Virus record (IMG/VR): IMGVR_UViG_3300046464_000188 | Coordinates: 16,391-80,390 of that record | DNA from: a virus | Reading direction: 5' to 3' (one strand) | Length of the DNA stretch: 64,000 nucleotides | Shown here: positions 9,020-16,724 of the stretch, in pieces | Layout: the number at the start of each line of letters is the position of its first letter | Position numbering within the stretch: position 1 is the stretch's first letter | Made by a program: the position numbers and the translations under genes | The notes under the pieces: generated by a model | What the model saw: the letters and a program-made list of their open reading frames with translations, nothing else | What the model was told of the DNA's origin: nothing | The model's database searches: none

Positions 9020-9104
9020 GCCCTTGTGGTGGAATTGGTAGACACGCAGGTCTTAGGAACCTGTGTCGCAAGACGTGAGAGTTCGAGTCTCTCCGAGGGC
9101 ACCA
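9020..9104 (+). tRNA. tRNA-Leu (anticodon TAG)
   Basis: An 85-base class II tRNA with a long variable arm. The acceptor arms GCCCTTG and CGAGGGC pair with one G-U; the anticodon loop CTTAGGA lies between CAGGT and ACCTG; the T-arm is GTTCGAGT; the CCA end is encoded. It reads CUA codons, 10 bases after tRNA-Thr. Confidence 0.95.
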
Positions 9105-9345
9105 AATCGGGTTGTGCCGTAATACACACGTTTAACACTCACGGTTAAGTGTTAAGGACATATAACTAAAATAAAATACACACAAAGGATATTACAGGAC
9201 AGGGCCCTTTTGAAACAAAGCCCAACGCAGGACATACAAAACAAAGACTAAATATAAAGAAGTACAAAATTACAAGAAGTAAATGAATAACATTGGAGTA
9301 AGCACTCAAGTAGGTTTATAGACGGTGTAGCTAGGAAAGGAATTT
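9105..9345 (+). other. non-coding stretch after tRNA pair with a hairpin
   Basis: About 240 bases with no convincing gene. There is an 8-bp hairpin (TTAACACT at 9132-9139 with AGTGTTAA at 9148-9155) without a T-run, which may serve in tRNA processing. A 12-codon frame at 9283-9321 (MNNIGVSTQVGL) could be a leader peptide but has no clear ribosome site. The rest is A-rich with short GGGC/GCCC pairs near 9197-9225. A small RNA is possible; no known family is recognised. Confidence 0.4.
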
Positions 9346-9552
9346 ATGTTGAAAGAAATAATTTTAGCGGCGGCAAAGAAACACGCAGAAGCAGAAATTG
9401 ACCTTCATAAAGCTAACATTGAGGTTTATATGAGGCAAGTAGTAGGTATTGGCGAACATTCAGACATCGTTGAAACGATCCAAAAAGAGCTAGATAAAAT
9501 GGCTACTGCACATGACAGACTTGAAATGCTTAACAAATATTTCAAAGACTAA
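9346..9552 (+). CDS. hypothetical protein, two-helix
   Basis: A 68-aa protein, almost wholly helical, with heptad-like spacing (AAAKKHAEAEIDLHKANIEV and VETIQKELDKMATAHDRLEM). The start ATG follows GGAAAGG. It is closed by a strong intrinsic terminator six bases after the stop, so it is the last gene of its transcript. It could be a small DNA- or protein-binding adaptor; there is no specific evidence. Confidence 0.7.
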   Translation: MLKEIILAAAKKHAEAEIDLHKANIEVYMRQVVGIGEHSDIVETIQKELDKMATAHDRLEMLNKYFKD

Positions 9553-9557
9553 ACTTT

Positions 9558-9590
9558 AGTTAACACATTTAGGTGTGTTAACTTTTTTTT
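9558..9590 (+). terminator. intrinsic terminator
   Basis: A perfect 10-bp stem, AGTTAACACA (9558-9567) with TGTGTTAACT (9574-9583), with a 6-base loop and eight T. It lies directly after the 9346 gene and directly before tRNA-Ala. Confidence 0.9.
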
Positions 9591-9666
9591 GGGGGATTAG
9601 CTCAGTTGGGAGAGCGCCTGATTTGCATTCAGGAGGTCGCAGGTTCGATTCCTGTATCCTCCACCA
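9591..9666 (+). tRNA. tRNA-Ala (anticodon TGC)
   Basis: A 76-base cloverleaf. The acceptor GGGGGAT pairs with ATCCTCC (one G-U); the anticodon loop TTTGCAT lies between CCTGA and TCAGG; the T-arm is GTTCGATT; CCA is encoded. It begins right after the T-run of a terminator, so it needs its own start or read-through. Confidence 0.94.
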
Positions 9667-9683
9667 TTAAAAAAGAGATTCAT

Positions 9684-10628
9684 ATGGATATAATTATATA
9701 CCAAAATAATACAGGTTCAGCACCAGCAATTAACTGGTGGTTATCACAAGAATTAAACATAGGTCCAGAACTATATGCATTTAATGATGGGTATTGTAGA
9801 CCTAGAGGACATCACGTAGGCGGTGTATTAATAGAAGATAGTCAATCGCCTTATCATGAAAAACATAGAAAATCATTAACACTACTAGAAACAACAAATC
9901 AACAGCCTAGCAATGTACCGCAGAGTGTTGTAGTAAATGGAAAACTAGTTAAGCACAATCCAGCCCATGAAGGAACTATTGATGTAACAAAACCTTTTAT
10001 TAAAGATAAAAGTAAATTTGATTATTTTGTTTGGAGTAACTATGGCGGCAATTTAGTTAATCCAGAAACTATAATCAAAGCAGACAAAACTTTATTAGTT
10101 GATAATAGTGTTGAAGAACAGATGTTTTTTTATATAAGCCAGTATGCATTCGCTTGGATTGAAACTCCAGATGATATTATTGAACAAACTGAATCATGGA
10201 TACAAGAACATACCAGTGTTGAAAATTGGAAAGAAGTTTGGTATAAAAAATATCATGATGCTATGTTACGTAGATGGAAAGATGGAGATTTAAAATATAT
10301 GTGGCAATTAAATTTTGCTCATAACGATTTAAGAACTGCATTAGAAAATGGTAAAGATGATATTGATTTTATTGATGCAGAAGATCATAAAAGACTATTT
10401 GAAGTAAAAAGCCAAGAAGCAGATTTTACAGAAACACTTTTCTCATATACAAATAAAGAAATAGATCATATTGTTGTTGGAGATGACTGGTTTACTAAAA
10501 CAGAAGACATTATGGCATATTTGGGAATAGTTAATTCTTTTAGACTAAAAAAATATTTAATTGATTATATTAAAGTATATAAACAGAAAAAACAGTTATA
10601 TACAGAAACATTTTCACAATATCTATAA
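9684..10628 (+). CDS. hypothetical protein, 314 aa
   Basis: The start ATG 9684 follows AAGAGATT; an in-frame upstream codon lies inside tRNA-Ala and is unlikely. The protein begins MDIIIYQNNTGSAPAINWWL, a beta strand followed by a loop and helix that recalls the N-termini of the sulfotransferase-like proteins in this window (12163, 12845, 45130), but the C-terminal signature of that family is not evident. The rest is mixed alpha/beta with many aromatic residues. There is no signal or membrane segment. It could belong to a glycan- or sulfate-transfer group, but this is not supported firmly. Confidence 0.65.
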   Translation: MDIIIYQNNTGSAPAINWWLSQELNIGPELYAFNDGYCRPRGHHVGGVLIEDSQSPYHEKHRKSLTLLETTNQQPSNVPQSVVVNGKLVKHNPAHEGTIDVTKPFIKDKSKFDYFVWSNYGGNLVNPETIIKADKTLLVDNSVEEQMFFYISQYAFAWIETPDDIIEQTESWIQEHTSVENWKEVWYKKYHDAMLRRWKDGDLKYMWQLNFAHNDLRTALENGKDDIDFIDAEDHKRLFEVKSQEADFTETLFSYTNKEIDHIVVGDDWFTKTEDIMAYLGIVNSFRLKKYLIDYIKVYKQKKQLYTETFSQYL

Positions 10629-10631
10629 ATA
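10624..10631 (+). promoter_or_regulatory. T4-type late promoter octamer
   Basis: TATAAATA, the exact T4 late consensus, overlapping the stop of the upstream gene and 25 bases before the ATG of the nuclease at 10656. Confidence 0.6.
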
Positions 10632-10655
10632 CTAATAGAATAGGAAAACATTAAA

Positions 10656-11126
10656 ATGAGAAACGTATATATTATACTAGGATTGGCAACAATACTTACA
10701 ATAGCTCAATTATTATTTGGGCCAGCAGTAGCAAAAGAAGTTGAAATGAAAGTATACAATTACGAAATTACTAGAGTGATTGATGGAGATACAGTAGCAT
10801 TTGCGGCGCCATTTCTTCCGGCACCACTCAAACAAGAATTAAGTATAAGAGTATATGGAGTTGACACGCCAGAAAAAGGTTGGAGAGCTGAATGCGAATC
10901 AGAAGCCAAGTGGGGTGAAGAAGCATCACAGTTTACCAAAGATCAATTAAACAATGCTAAAAAATTACAAGTAGCGATTGCTAAATGGGATAAATTTGGT
11001 GGCAGAGTGTTAGGCGACATTATTATTGATGGTAAAAGTCTTAGACATATGCTTATTGAAAACGGCTTTGCCAGAGAATATTATGGCGACAAAAAAGAGA
11101 CTTGGTGCAAACCAAAACGAAAATAA
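10656..11126 (+). CDS. thermonuclease-family (SNase-like) nuclease, exported or anchored
   Basis: A 156-aa protein with an N-terminal signal or anchor segment (MRNVYIILGLATILTIAQLL) and then a staphylococcal-nuclease fold. Visible family motifs are TRVIDGDTVAF, RVYGVDTPE (Arg35/Asp40 equivalents), the Glu in WGEEASQFTK (Glu43 equivalent), and FGGRVLGDI (Arg87 equivalent). All catalytic positions seem intact, so calcium-dependent DNA/RNA cleavage in the periplasm is expected. A second SNase gene at 23328 lacks the signal. It could degrade host or competing DNA, or act at entry. Confidence 0.9.
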   Translation: MRNVYIILGLATILTIAQLLFGPAVAKEVEMKVYNYEITRVIDGDTVAFAAPFLPAPLKQELSIRVYGVDTPEKGWRAECESEAKWGEEASQFTKDQLNNAKKLQVAIAKWDKFGGRVLGDIIIDGKSLRHMLIENGFAREYYGDKKETWCKPKRK

Positions 11127-11133
11127 TCTAGTC

Positions 11134-11162
11134 TTGACATTTCAGTAAAACAGTAGTATAAT
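11134..11162 (+). promoter_or_regulatory. consensus sigma-70 promoter
   Basis: TTGACA at 11134-11139 and TATAAT at 11157-11162 with a 17-base spacer, a perfect consensus. It lies 13 bases before tRNA-Asp. Confidence 0.88.
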
Positions 11163-11175
11163 TAAAACTTAAATT

Positions 11176-11252
11176 GGGGGTGTAGCTCAGTTGGTTAGAG
11201 CGTCTGCCTGTCACGCAGAAGGCCGAGGGTTCGAGTCCCTTCACTCTCGCCA
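11176..11252 (+). tRNA. tRNA-Asp (anticodon GTC)
   Basis: 77 bases. The acceptor GGGGGTG pairs with CACTCTC (two G-U); the anticodon loop CTGTCAC lies between TCTGC and GCAGA; the discriminator is G, as Asp identity requires; CCA is encoded. It sits just behind a perfect promoter. Confidence 0.95.
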
Positions 11253-11270
11253 TTAAGAATTGGAGAAGTA

Positions 11271-11786
11271 ATGTATAAAGTATCAGCATACTTTAGAGAT
11301 CACAAGGTTGTTGAAAAGTTTCACGATCTGTATGATGCAATAGATTTTAGAGATAGTGCAGATGCTAACTATCCTAAAAAAGTAAAATTTGAAAAGGTGA
11401 AAGATATGAGAGAATGGGTTTATGATTGTTGGAATAGTGTAATGGATGATAAGAGAAATCCATTAAGTAATATTCCAGATTTTAGTACACGACATATGAT
11501 TATGCAAGTATTGGCATGGATGTGGTGTACAGTATTTGGCATTATTGTAGGTAGTATGTATATGGGTGTGTTCAGCATGGTATTACATACACTATTGTTA
11601 GGTGCTATTGCAGTTACAGTAGCAACATTTGAAACTGCAAAACGTAATCCTACAAAATTAATAAATTTTGCTAGTGGATATACTTCATATGGTCGAGGCA
11701 GAACATATACTATCTATAGAGATAAACATGGTAATGCACAAAAAGTTCCATTGGATCCAAATGATCCTGGAGGTGAACACGAGTAA
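11271..11786 (+). CDS. membrane protein, two transmembrane helices
   Basis: A 171-aa protein. The N-terminal 70 residues are soluble and rich in charged and aromatic residues. Then come two hydrophobic segments, MIMQVLAWMWCTVFGIIVG (about 78-96) and the stretch VFSMVLHTLLLGAIAVTVA (about 100-118). The tail is polar and Gly/Tyr-rich (SYGRGRTYTIYRDKHGN). The ribosome site GGAGAAG precedes ATG 11271. It lies between tRNA-Asp and tRNA-Glu, so it is probably transcribed with them. No family is recognised. Confidence 0.72.
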   Translation: MYKVSAYFRDHKVVEKFHDLYDAIDFRDSADANYPKKVKFEKVKDMREWVYDCWNSVMDDKRNPLSNIPDFSTRHMIMQVLAWMWCTVFGIIVGSMYMGVFSMVLHTLLLGAIAVTVATFETAKRNPTKLINFASGYTSYGRGRTYTIYRDKHGNAQKVPLDPNDPGGEHE

Positions 11787-11791
11787 TATAA

Positions 11792-11867
11792 GGTCCGTTC
11801 GTCTATCGGTTTAGGACATCGCCCTTTCACGGCGAAAAGAGGGGTTCGATTCCCCTACGGACTACCA
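11792..11867 (+). tRNA. tRNA-Glu (anticodon TTC)
   Basis: 76 bases. The acceptor GGTCCGT pairs with ACGGACT (first pair G-U); the anticodon loop CTTTCAC lies between TCGCC and GGCGA; the T-arm is GTTCGATT; CCA is encoded. It starts five bases after the stop of the membrane protein gene. Confidence 0.94.
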
Positions 11868-11920
11868 AACTTTAGAATTTCATAAATAACATATAATTAA
11901 CTTTGAAAGAAATTCTAAAT

Positions 11921-12166
11921 ATGAAGATACGTTACTATCATAAAATTGATGGATGGAGATGGGTAGGATTTATTCTTGCTATGTTAAGTGCATTTCTTTT
12001 GTCAGGTGGTAATGCAGAAGTTCAATGGATTGGTTGGGGTATAGCCTGTTTTAGTTGTAGCATATGGGTTTATATGGGATATAAAGATAAAGACATACCT
12101 AGAGCTCTAATGGAACTTATGTATTTGTGTCTTGCAATCAGAGGAATAATAAACTGGATTCAATGA
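11921..12166 (+). CDS. small membrane protein, three hydrophobic segments
   Basis: An 81-aa protein from ATG 11921 (an upstream in-frame TTG at 11903 is less likely). Hydrophobic stretches: WVGFILAMLSAFLLSGG, WIGWGIACFSCSIWVYMG and ALMELMYLCLAIRGIINW. The layout, with a YKDKD turn between the last two segments, resembles very small PnuC- or YgjV-like membrane proteins, but no substrate residues can be argued. Its stop overlaps the next start (ATGA). CATAAATA at 11881-11888 is a possible late promoter. Confidence 0.68.
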   Translation: MKIRYYHKIDGWRWVGFILAMLSAFLLSGGNAEVQWIGWGIACFSCSIWVYMGYKDKDIPRALMELMYLCLAIRGIINWIQ

Positions 12167-12852
12167 AAAATATAGAATGCCATCTGTGTGTACACAGTCA
12201 AGGGTATTATGGAAATTTATTTACATGGTTCTTTAACCTACATAAAGGAGGCTTACCTGCCCCTTTACGTCCAAGACTTACAGTAAAAAGTAATACTGAA
12301 GATCAAGGAGACTACAGTAAAGAAAACTTTGATAAAGGTTACTTTCATTTTAGACCAGATGATTATCATAAATGGTTTGTAGAAGATAATACTTGGGAAG
12401 AGTTTTTAGAAAGTATCATTAAAAGACAAAAAGAACACGATTGGTTGCCAGAACTTAATTTTCGTAAGATAGTATTAAAAACACATATTCATGCACCACA
12501 TAAATTATATAAATTAGATTTATATAAAAAAATTAATCCAACAGTTATATATAATTTAACAGTTGATAGAAATAATACAGAATTTTTTGAGAAACTTGTA
12601 GCTAGATTAAAACTATTAAATACACATAATGAAGAGTTTAGTGTTGACTATCTTTTAGAGCAACACGACATTGCAAGTGAAGCTATAAATAATATTAGAA
12701 AAGATTATACAATATGTGATGTAGATGTTGATGGTCTTTTATTTAAATACGATATAGAACAATATAGAAATGTTTTAAGATACTTAAAATCAGGACCTAT
12801 AGATAACTGGAATTACAAATTAAAATATGCAAAGGAATTAATAGGTGAATAA
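12163..12852 (+). CDS. sulfotransferase-like protein, paralogue 1
   Basis: A 229-aa protein with ATG at 12163 in an ATGA overlap. It shares an N-terminal block (HSQGYYGNLFTWFFNLHKGG) with the proteins at 12845 (TACMSGNMFLWFMSQHDGF) and 45130 (GLPGEWLSWFINLHKGF). It also shares a C-terminal block of the form VD-hydrophobic-L..Y, then SGP or SxP, then NW. In all three a K-x-H or K-x-N segment (IVLKTHIH here) lies in the middle. The N-terminal block resembles the phosphosulfate-binding loop of sulfotransferases. The family assignment is inference; the paralogy is seen directly. The next paralogue overlaps it by eight bases. Confidence 0.55.
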   Translation: MKNIECHLCVHSQGYYGNLFTWFFNLHKGGLPAPLRPRLTVKSNTEDQGDYSKENFDKGYFHFRPDDYHKWFVEDNTWEEFLESIIKRQKEHDWLPELNFRKIVLKTHIHAPHKLYKLDLYKKINPTVIYNLTVDRNNTEFFEKLVARLKLLNTHNEEFSVDYLLEQHDIASEAINNIRKDYTICDVDVDGLLFKYDIEQYRNVLRYLKSGPIDNWNYKLKYAKELIGE

Positions 12853-13573
12853 AGTAGAATGTCATTTACTTATGCATACAGCCTGTATGAGTGGTAATAT
12901 GTTTTTGTGGTTTATGTCTCAACATGATGGATTTTTAGATTCCCAATGTTGGGGTAGAGATAGAATGATAGATAAATTTTGGGGGCAAAAAACTGATAAG
13001 CCTCTACACTATTCAATAGAGCAACATAATCTTTGGAAAGTAATAAAAGGAAAATCTAGGCATACATCTCATTTACATTCAAATGATGATACCAGAGATT
13101 GGGAACAACACGTTATACATTCATATATAACTGCTAGTAAAGAAAAAAGAAGACTTAAAAATGTAACAAATTTTACTAAGATTGCTTGTAAACCAAACTT
13201 ATTACATAATGTAAAAGAAGCTATTAAGGAAGGCGGTTTTGAACAAATATTAGATAAAGTAAGACCAGATTGTTTGTATCTGTTAGATGCTAGAGATCCT
13301 CAGCATTTTAGAAAGATAATTAAAAGAGCAAATAAATTAAGACCGTACGGTGAATTAAAGAATAAATTATTATTAGAAGACAACCTACAAGAGCAACGGG
13401 TTCAAACTGAAATGATTAAAAAATATTGTCCGGTATGTACTGTTGACATAGGAAAATTAATGTTTGATTACGATGATGAAGAATACAGTAAAGTTGCTAA
13501 AGCATTAAATTCAGCCCCATTAAGAAATTGGAAAGAATTAATTAAGGATAAAATGGACGTATACGATGGCTAA
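12845..13573 (+). CDS. sulfotransferase-like protein, paralogue 2
   Basis: A 242-aa protein starting with GTG 12845, which overlaps paralogue 1. Shared signatures: an N-terminal strand-loop-helix with MSGNMFLWFMSQHDGF, a central KIACKPNLLHN, and the C-terminal VDIGKLMFDYDDEEYSKV followed by SAPLRNWKEL. The last block is nearly the same in the protein at 45130 (VDISKIF ... SSPLKNWKTL). This indicates tandem duplication. It overlaps the ferredoxin-NADP reductase gene by eight bases. The proposed role, transfer of sulfate or another group to a surface glycan or metabolite, is not proven. Confidence 0.55.
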   Translation: MNKVECHLLMHTACMSGNMFLWFMSQHDGFLDSQCWGRDRMIDKFWGQKTDKPLHYSIEQHNLWKVIKGKSRHTSHLHSNDDTRDWEQHVIHSYITASKEKRRLKNVTNFTKIACKPNLLHNVKEAIKEGGFEQILDKVRPDCLYLLDARDPQHFRKIIKRANKLRPYGELKNKLLLEDNLQEQRVQTEMIKKYCPVCTVDIGKLMFDYDDEEYSKVAKALNSAPLRNWKELIKDKMDVYDG

Positions 13574-14348
13574 AATAAAAGAAAGAGTATTAGAAGTAAA
13601 ACATTATACTGACACATTGTTTTATTTTAAGACTACAAGAGACCCAGGAACTAGATTCATTGATGGTGAGTTTATGATGGTAGGGTTAGATAATTGGTCA
13701 GAAAAATTACAAAGAAATAAACCCATCATGAGAGCTTATAGTGTAGTAAGCCCTAATCATCAAGAGCATTTAGAGTTTTATAGTATTAAAATTCCAGATG
13801 GACCACTAACTAGTAAGTTAAAAGATATTAAAATTGGTGACGAAATTGAAGTAAATACAAAAAGTACAGGAACATTAATTAATCAAAATATGTTACCTGG
13901 ACGTAACTTATACTTGATGGCTACAGGTACTGGTATAGCACCATTTATGAGTATTGCTAGAGGATTAGATACTTATAAACATTATGAAAAGGTTATTATA
14001 GTATGGGGAGCAAGAAATTTAAAAGAACTACCTTTTAAAGAATATTTAGAAGGGTTGAACGATGATCCAATATATGGACAGATAACACAAAACAAACTTT
14101 GTACATATATGACCACTACACGTGAGGAAAGTGAAAACGAAGGACGAGTTACAACCGCACTATACGAAGGTAAGATTCAAAAGAAACTAGGGCTAGAACC
14201 GTTAGATGCGGAAAACGATAGAGTCATGATTTGCGGTTCAATGCCTATGAATTTAGAATTAAAAGAATTCTTAGAAGATCGAGGATTCACAGAAGGCACC
14301 ATGAAGGAGCCAGGAAGTTATGTACTAGAAAAGGCGTTTGTAGGGTGA
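13566..14348 (+). CDS. fpr: ferredoxin/flavodoxin-NADP reductase
   Basis: A 260-aa FAD enzyme of the bacterial Fpr type, moving electrons between NADPH and ferredoxin or flavodoxin. The FAD motif RAYSVVSP, the NADP-binding loop ATGTGIAPFMS, the CGSMPMNLELKEFL segment and the C-terminal YVLEKAFVG are all in place, so it looks intact and active. It overlaps the upstream gene by eight bases and the downstream small membrane protein by four. In a phage it may feed electrons to ferredoxin-dependent enzymes, such as the oxygenase-like protein at 36784, the radical-SAM enzymes in this window, or host reductases; this link is inference. Confidence 0.92.
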   Translation: MAKIKERVLEVKHYTDTLFYFKTTRDPGTRFIDGEFMMVGLDNWSEKLQRNKPIMRAYSVVSPNHQEHLEFYSIKIPDGPLTSKLKDIKIGDEIEVNTKSTGTLINQNMLPGRNLYLMATGTGIAPFMSIARGLDTYKHYEKVIIVWGARNLKELPFKEYLEGLNDDPIYGQITQNKLCTYMTTTREESENEGRVTTALYEGKIQKKLGLEPLDAENDRVMICGSMPMNLELKEFLEDRGFTEGTMKEPGSYVLEKAFVG

Positions 14349-14554
14349 GTGGGCAACGACGTTGGCTTAAAACTTGGGCAAGGACAGTTGGTATGCCAAT
14401 TGGGCTCAATGATGAAGACAAGCCAGAGTTCCTTCCTATTAGACAAACTGATGTAAAGAAAGCATTAATAGCAAGAACGTTTTGGATAGTACTACACATT
14501 GTTACTTGTATTTTTATTATAGCAGGTAATGGTAAAGTGTTAGGAGTATGGTAA
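14345..14554 (+). CDS. small protein with one transmembrane helix
   Basis: 69 aa from GTG 14345, in a GTGA overlap with the reductase stop. The N-terminal part is basic (SGQRRWLKTWARTVGMPIG); one hydrophobic helix (ALIARTFWIVLHIVTCIFII) follows. It ends one base into the next start (TAATG). The tight coupling with the reductase on one side and the oxygenase on the other is notable. It may anchor an electron-transfer complex to the membrane, but that is only a suggestion from position. Confidence 0.65.
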   Translation: MSGQRRWLKTWARTVGMPIGLNDEDKPEFLPIRQTDVKKALIARTFWIVLHIVTCIFIIAGNGKVLGVW

Positions 14555-15273
14555 TGAGAACGCAAGAAGATAAAGAAAAAATATTAGACAGATATAAACC
14601 TTCTAAGTATCTAGTTGGTGCAGTTACACCGTCAATGATTGAATATTTGTTAGAGTATTTTCGTGGATCTGAAAAAATTATAAAATATAAACAATCAGGA
14701 TCACAAGGACCTGTTGTAATGAATTATAGTCCAGATAGAGACGAGAAACAAGAATGGTTTAATCCAGTTCAAGAGTTAGTATGGGATATTTTAGGATCAA
14801 ATTGTTATGTATGGGGTAGTAATATATTTAGAGTTGAAAAACCTCATATTGCACACAATGACGACTATGAAGAAAAAATTTATCCTATATATAAAACTTT
14901 GGTATTACCTTTAGAAATAAGTAAGCAAACAAATTTTGTAACATTTGATCAAGCATATTTAGATGGTCCTGTTAAATTATTTAGAGGATACGATCCGGTA
15001 CCTGAAAGCTATTACAATAAAAGTTTAACTGATTATTCAAATATCATTAATTATACTGATAAACCTTTTGACAAAGAAATACATCAAAAGTACTTGAGTC
15101 ATTTACCTTATGAGTCATTACATGGTTTAACTGTAGAAAAAGTAATTCCATGGGTACCAGGAAATGCTATTATATTTGATATGGGTAGAATACATTCTGC
15201 ATCAAACTTTGTAGCTGAAGGTATAACTCATAAGATAGGTTATAGTATATTTACGGCTAAAGAGTTTAACTAA
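14554..15273 (+). CDS. 2-oxoglutarate/Fe(II)-dependent oxygenase family protein
   Basis: A 239-aa protein with an HxD motif (IAHNDDYE) about 100 residues in, a distal His (GRIHSASNF) about 110 residues later, and a basic residue in HKIGYSIFT. These form the facial triad and the 2OG-binding position of the double-stranded beta-helix oxygenases. ATG 14554 is chosen because TAGGAG at 14541-14546 is spaced correctly for it; ATG 14548 is too close. Marine T4-like phages carry many such enzymes, which may hydroxylate proteins, nucleobases or lipids. The substrate is unknown. Confidence 0.7.
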   Translation: MRTQEDKEKILDRYKPSKYLVGAVTPSMIEYLLEYFRGSEKIIKYKQSGSQGPVVMNYSPDRDEKQEWFNPVQELVWDILGSNCYVWGSNIFRVEKPHIAHNDDYEEKIYPIYKTLVLPLEISKQTNFVTFDQAYLDGPVKLFRGYDPVPESYYNKSLTDYSNIINYTDKPFDKEIHQKYLSHLPYESLHGLTVEKVIPWVPGNAIIFDMGRIHSASNFVAEGITHKIGYSIFTAKEFN

Positions 15274-15280
15274 ATAGTAT

Positions 15281-15345
15281 AGTAGGTTATCTTGGCCCGG
15301 GATTGAAAATCCTATAGGACTAAAGCCATCGGAAAAACCTATTTA
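15281..15345 (+). other. structured leader before the 15358 gene
   Basis: A 65-base stretch that can fold: GGTT near 15287 can pair with AACC near 15337, enclosing a GGATT-GAA-AATCC hairpin at about 15300-15312. The sequence CCATCGGAAAAACC sits just before the ribosome site. It matches no riboswitch I know. It could be a regulatory 5' leader or a small RNA. Confidence 0.35.
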
Positions 15346-15357
15346 GTGGAGAGTAAG

Positions 15358-15609
15358 ATGAGTTTAATAGGACACAACTCAAAGTCAACTAAATTAATAA
15401 TAGATATTACCGATATCTATGATCAACGTGACCGAAAGAAAAAAGAATTAAAGTTTTATACTGTAGAGCTTGAAAAACTAATGGCTAAATTAGGTATGAT
15501 ACAACAAGACATTGGCGTAACTGAAACTATTATCAGACTAATAGAAAACGAACAAATACTTGATTTACAAGAAGCCATTAGAGAAAAAAGAAAATTAACA
15601 AAGGAATAG
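15358..15609 (+). CDS. small coiled-coil protein
   Basis: 83 aa from ATG 15358, after GGAGAG. An in-frame GTG lies upstream at 15346 but overlaps the ribosome site. The middle is a long helix of coiled-coil type (RKKKELKFYTVELEKLMAKL). The N terminus (MSLIGHNSKSTKLIIDITD) is typical of small marine phage proteins. No enzyme motif is seen. Confidence 0.65.
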   Translation: MSLIGHNSKSTKLIIDITDIYDQRDRKKKELKFYTVELEKLMAKLGMIQQDIGVTETIIRLIENEQILDLQEAIREKRKLTKE

Positions 15610-15610
15610 A

Positions 15611-16363
15611 ATGAACACATTATATCTAGTATGCAGTCATAGCTGTCTTAGTCAAATGGAAGTACCTTATTTGCTAAACAACAGTCCAAATCTACATGGC
15701 ACAAGTCAAGCAGGAGAACATTGGGCTTCATATGAACTTGACGGCAAATCTATAGATCACGAACCTGGTATCTTAGGTAAAATAAGAGTACATGATGATT
15801 ATTGGAATATAGAAGGAGGTGACAGTCAATATTACAATTACAACATAAGAAACACCATGGAAATTACAGTACCACAATTAGATGGACTATTAAACTTAAT
15901 TAATAATAAAAGTATTGCAGTACTATTACACGCCCAAAATTATAAAGACATTTGGAAGTGGAGTAGAGAACTTCCTGTTATTATGATTAGAACTGCTATA
16001 GACGAATGGGATGGAAACGTAGTACATTGGGCGGCAAGAGAATATAATACTCTTATGTTAGACTCAAAAAATAATAATAATAGTACAGATAGTCATGCAT
16101 GGCCTGGAGTAAAAGAAGTAGTAGATAAGTTTCAATCTAAAAAGGCTTATAACAATCTTATTGACGAGTGTGAAGGAGATATTATTCTTAAACAAAGTCA
16201 ATGGACAACACTAGAAGGTTTAGATACATTATGGAAAACTATAGGTATTGATGCACCAGATCAAAATTGGATAAATCAATATTATGAAGATTTTCAAACT
16301 CATCAAGAGATTGATGAAACAGTAGCAACAGAGTTAACAAATGAATACAATCTTAGATCATAA
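15611..16363 (+). CDS. hypothetical protein, transferase-like layout
   Basis: A 250-aa protein starting one base after the previous stop. It begins MNTLYLVCSHSCLSQMEV, a strand plus Ser-rich loop of the kind seen in sulfotransferase- or kinase-like folds, and has further strands such as SIAVLLHAQN and ELPVIMIRTAIDEWDG. There is no P-loop. The neighbourhood (sulfotransferase-like proteins, an oxygenase and the 16721 protein) suggests that all belong to one modification pathway, but the function is unknown. Confidence 0.6.
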   Translation: MNTLYLVCSHSCLSQMEVPYLLNNSPNLHGTSQAGEHWASYELDGKSIDHEPGILGKIRVHDDYWNIEGGDSQYYNYNIRNTMEITVPQLDGLLNLINNKSIAVLLHAQNYKDIWKWSRELPVIMIRTAIDEWDGNVVHWAAREYNTLMLDSKNNNNSTDSHAWPGVKEVVDKFQSKKAYNNLIDECEGDIILKQSQWTTLEGLDTLWKTIGIDAPDQNWINQYYEDFQTHQEIDETVATELTNEYNLRS

Positions 16364-16724
16364 CAACGTAGTTTTATTTTCTGATTTAATTAAAATATAT
16401 CTTTTTAAAGAAGAAAAGAAAGTAAAAGTATCTTTTAAAATTACTGATTACATAGTTACAAATTTTGCAGTAACACAAGATCAATTTGAAGAAATACTTG
16501 CTAAATGGAAAACAGAAGATGGCATACAAGGTATGCAATCAAAAGACTGTGGTAAGATTTGGTGGTATTACAATGACTGTGGTCCTAGACCAGCACGTTT
16601 ACCAGCAAGTTATGTAACTGTAAGTTTTAAAAGATATAACTTTAGATTTTCTGTAGCAGAAATGTTAAAATTAAAAATAGAGTATTCTAGGCAGAAAAAT
16701 AACAAAATGCATTGGGACGAATGA
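16341..16724 (+). CDS. hypothetical protein, 127 aa
   Basis: The start ATG lies 23 bases inside the previous gene, with GAG eight bases upstream. It is mixed alpha/beta, with a Lys-rich strand (EEKKVKVSFKITDYIV) and an aromatic core (GKIWWYYNDCGPRPARLP). Two Cys are present without metal-site spacing. It ends in an ATGA overlap with the next gene. Unknown function. Confidence 0.6.
   Translation: MNTILDHNNVVLFSDLIKIYLFKEEKKVKVSFKITDYIVTNFAVTQDQFEEILAKWKTEDGIQGMQSKDCGKIWWYYNDCGPRPARLPASYVTVSFKRYNFRFSVAEMLKLKIEYSRQKNNKMHWDE

Noticed and set aside
15281-15345. Known riboswitch (preQ1, SAM-II/V or glutamine type)
   Set aside because: The key conserved strings of those classes are not found; only generic pairing is visible.
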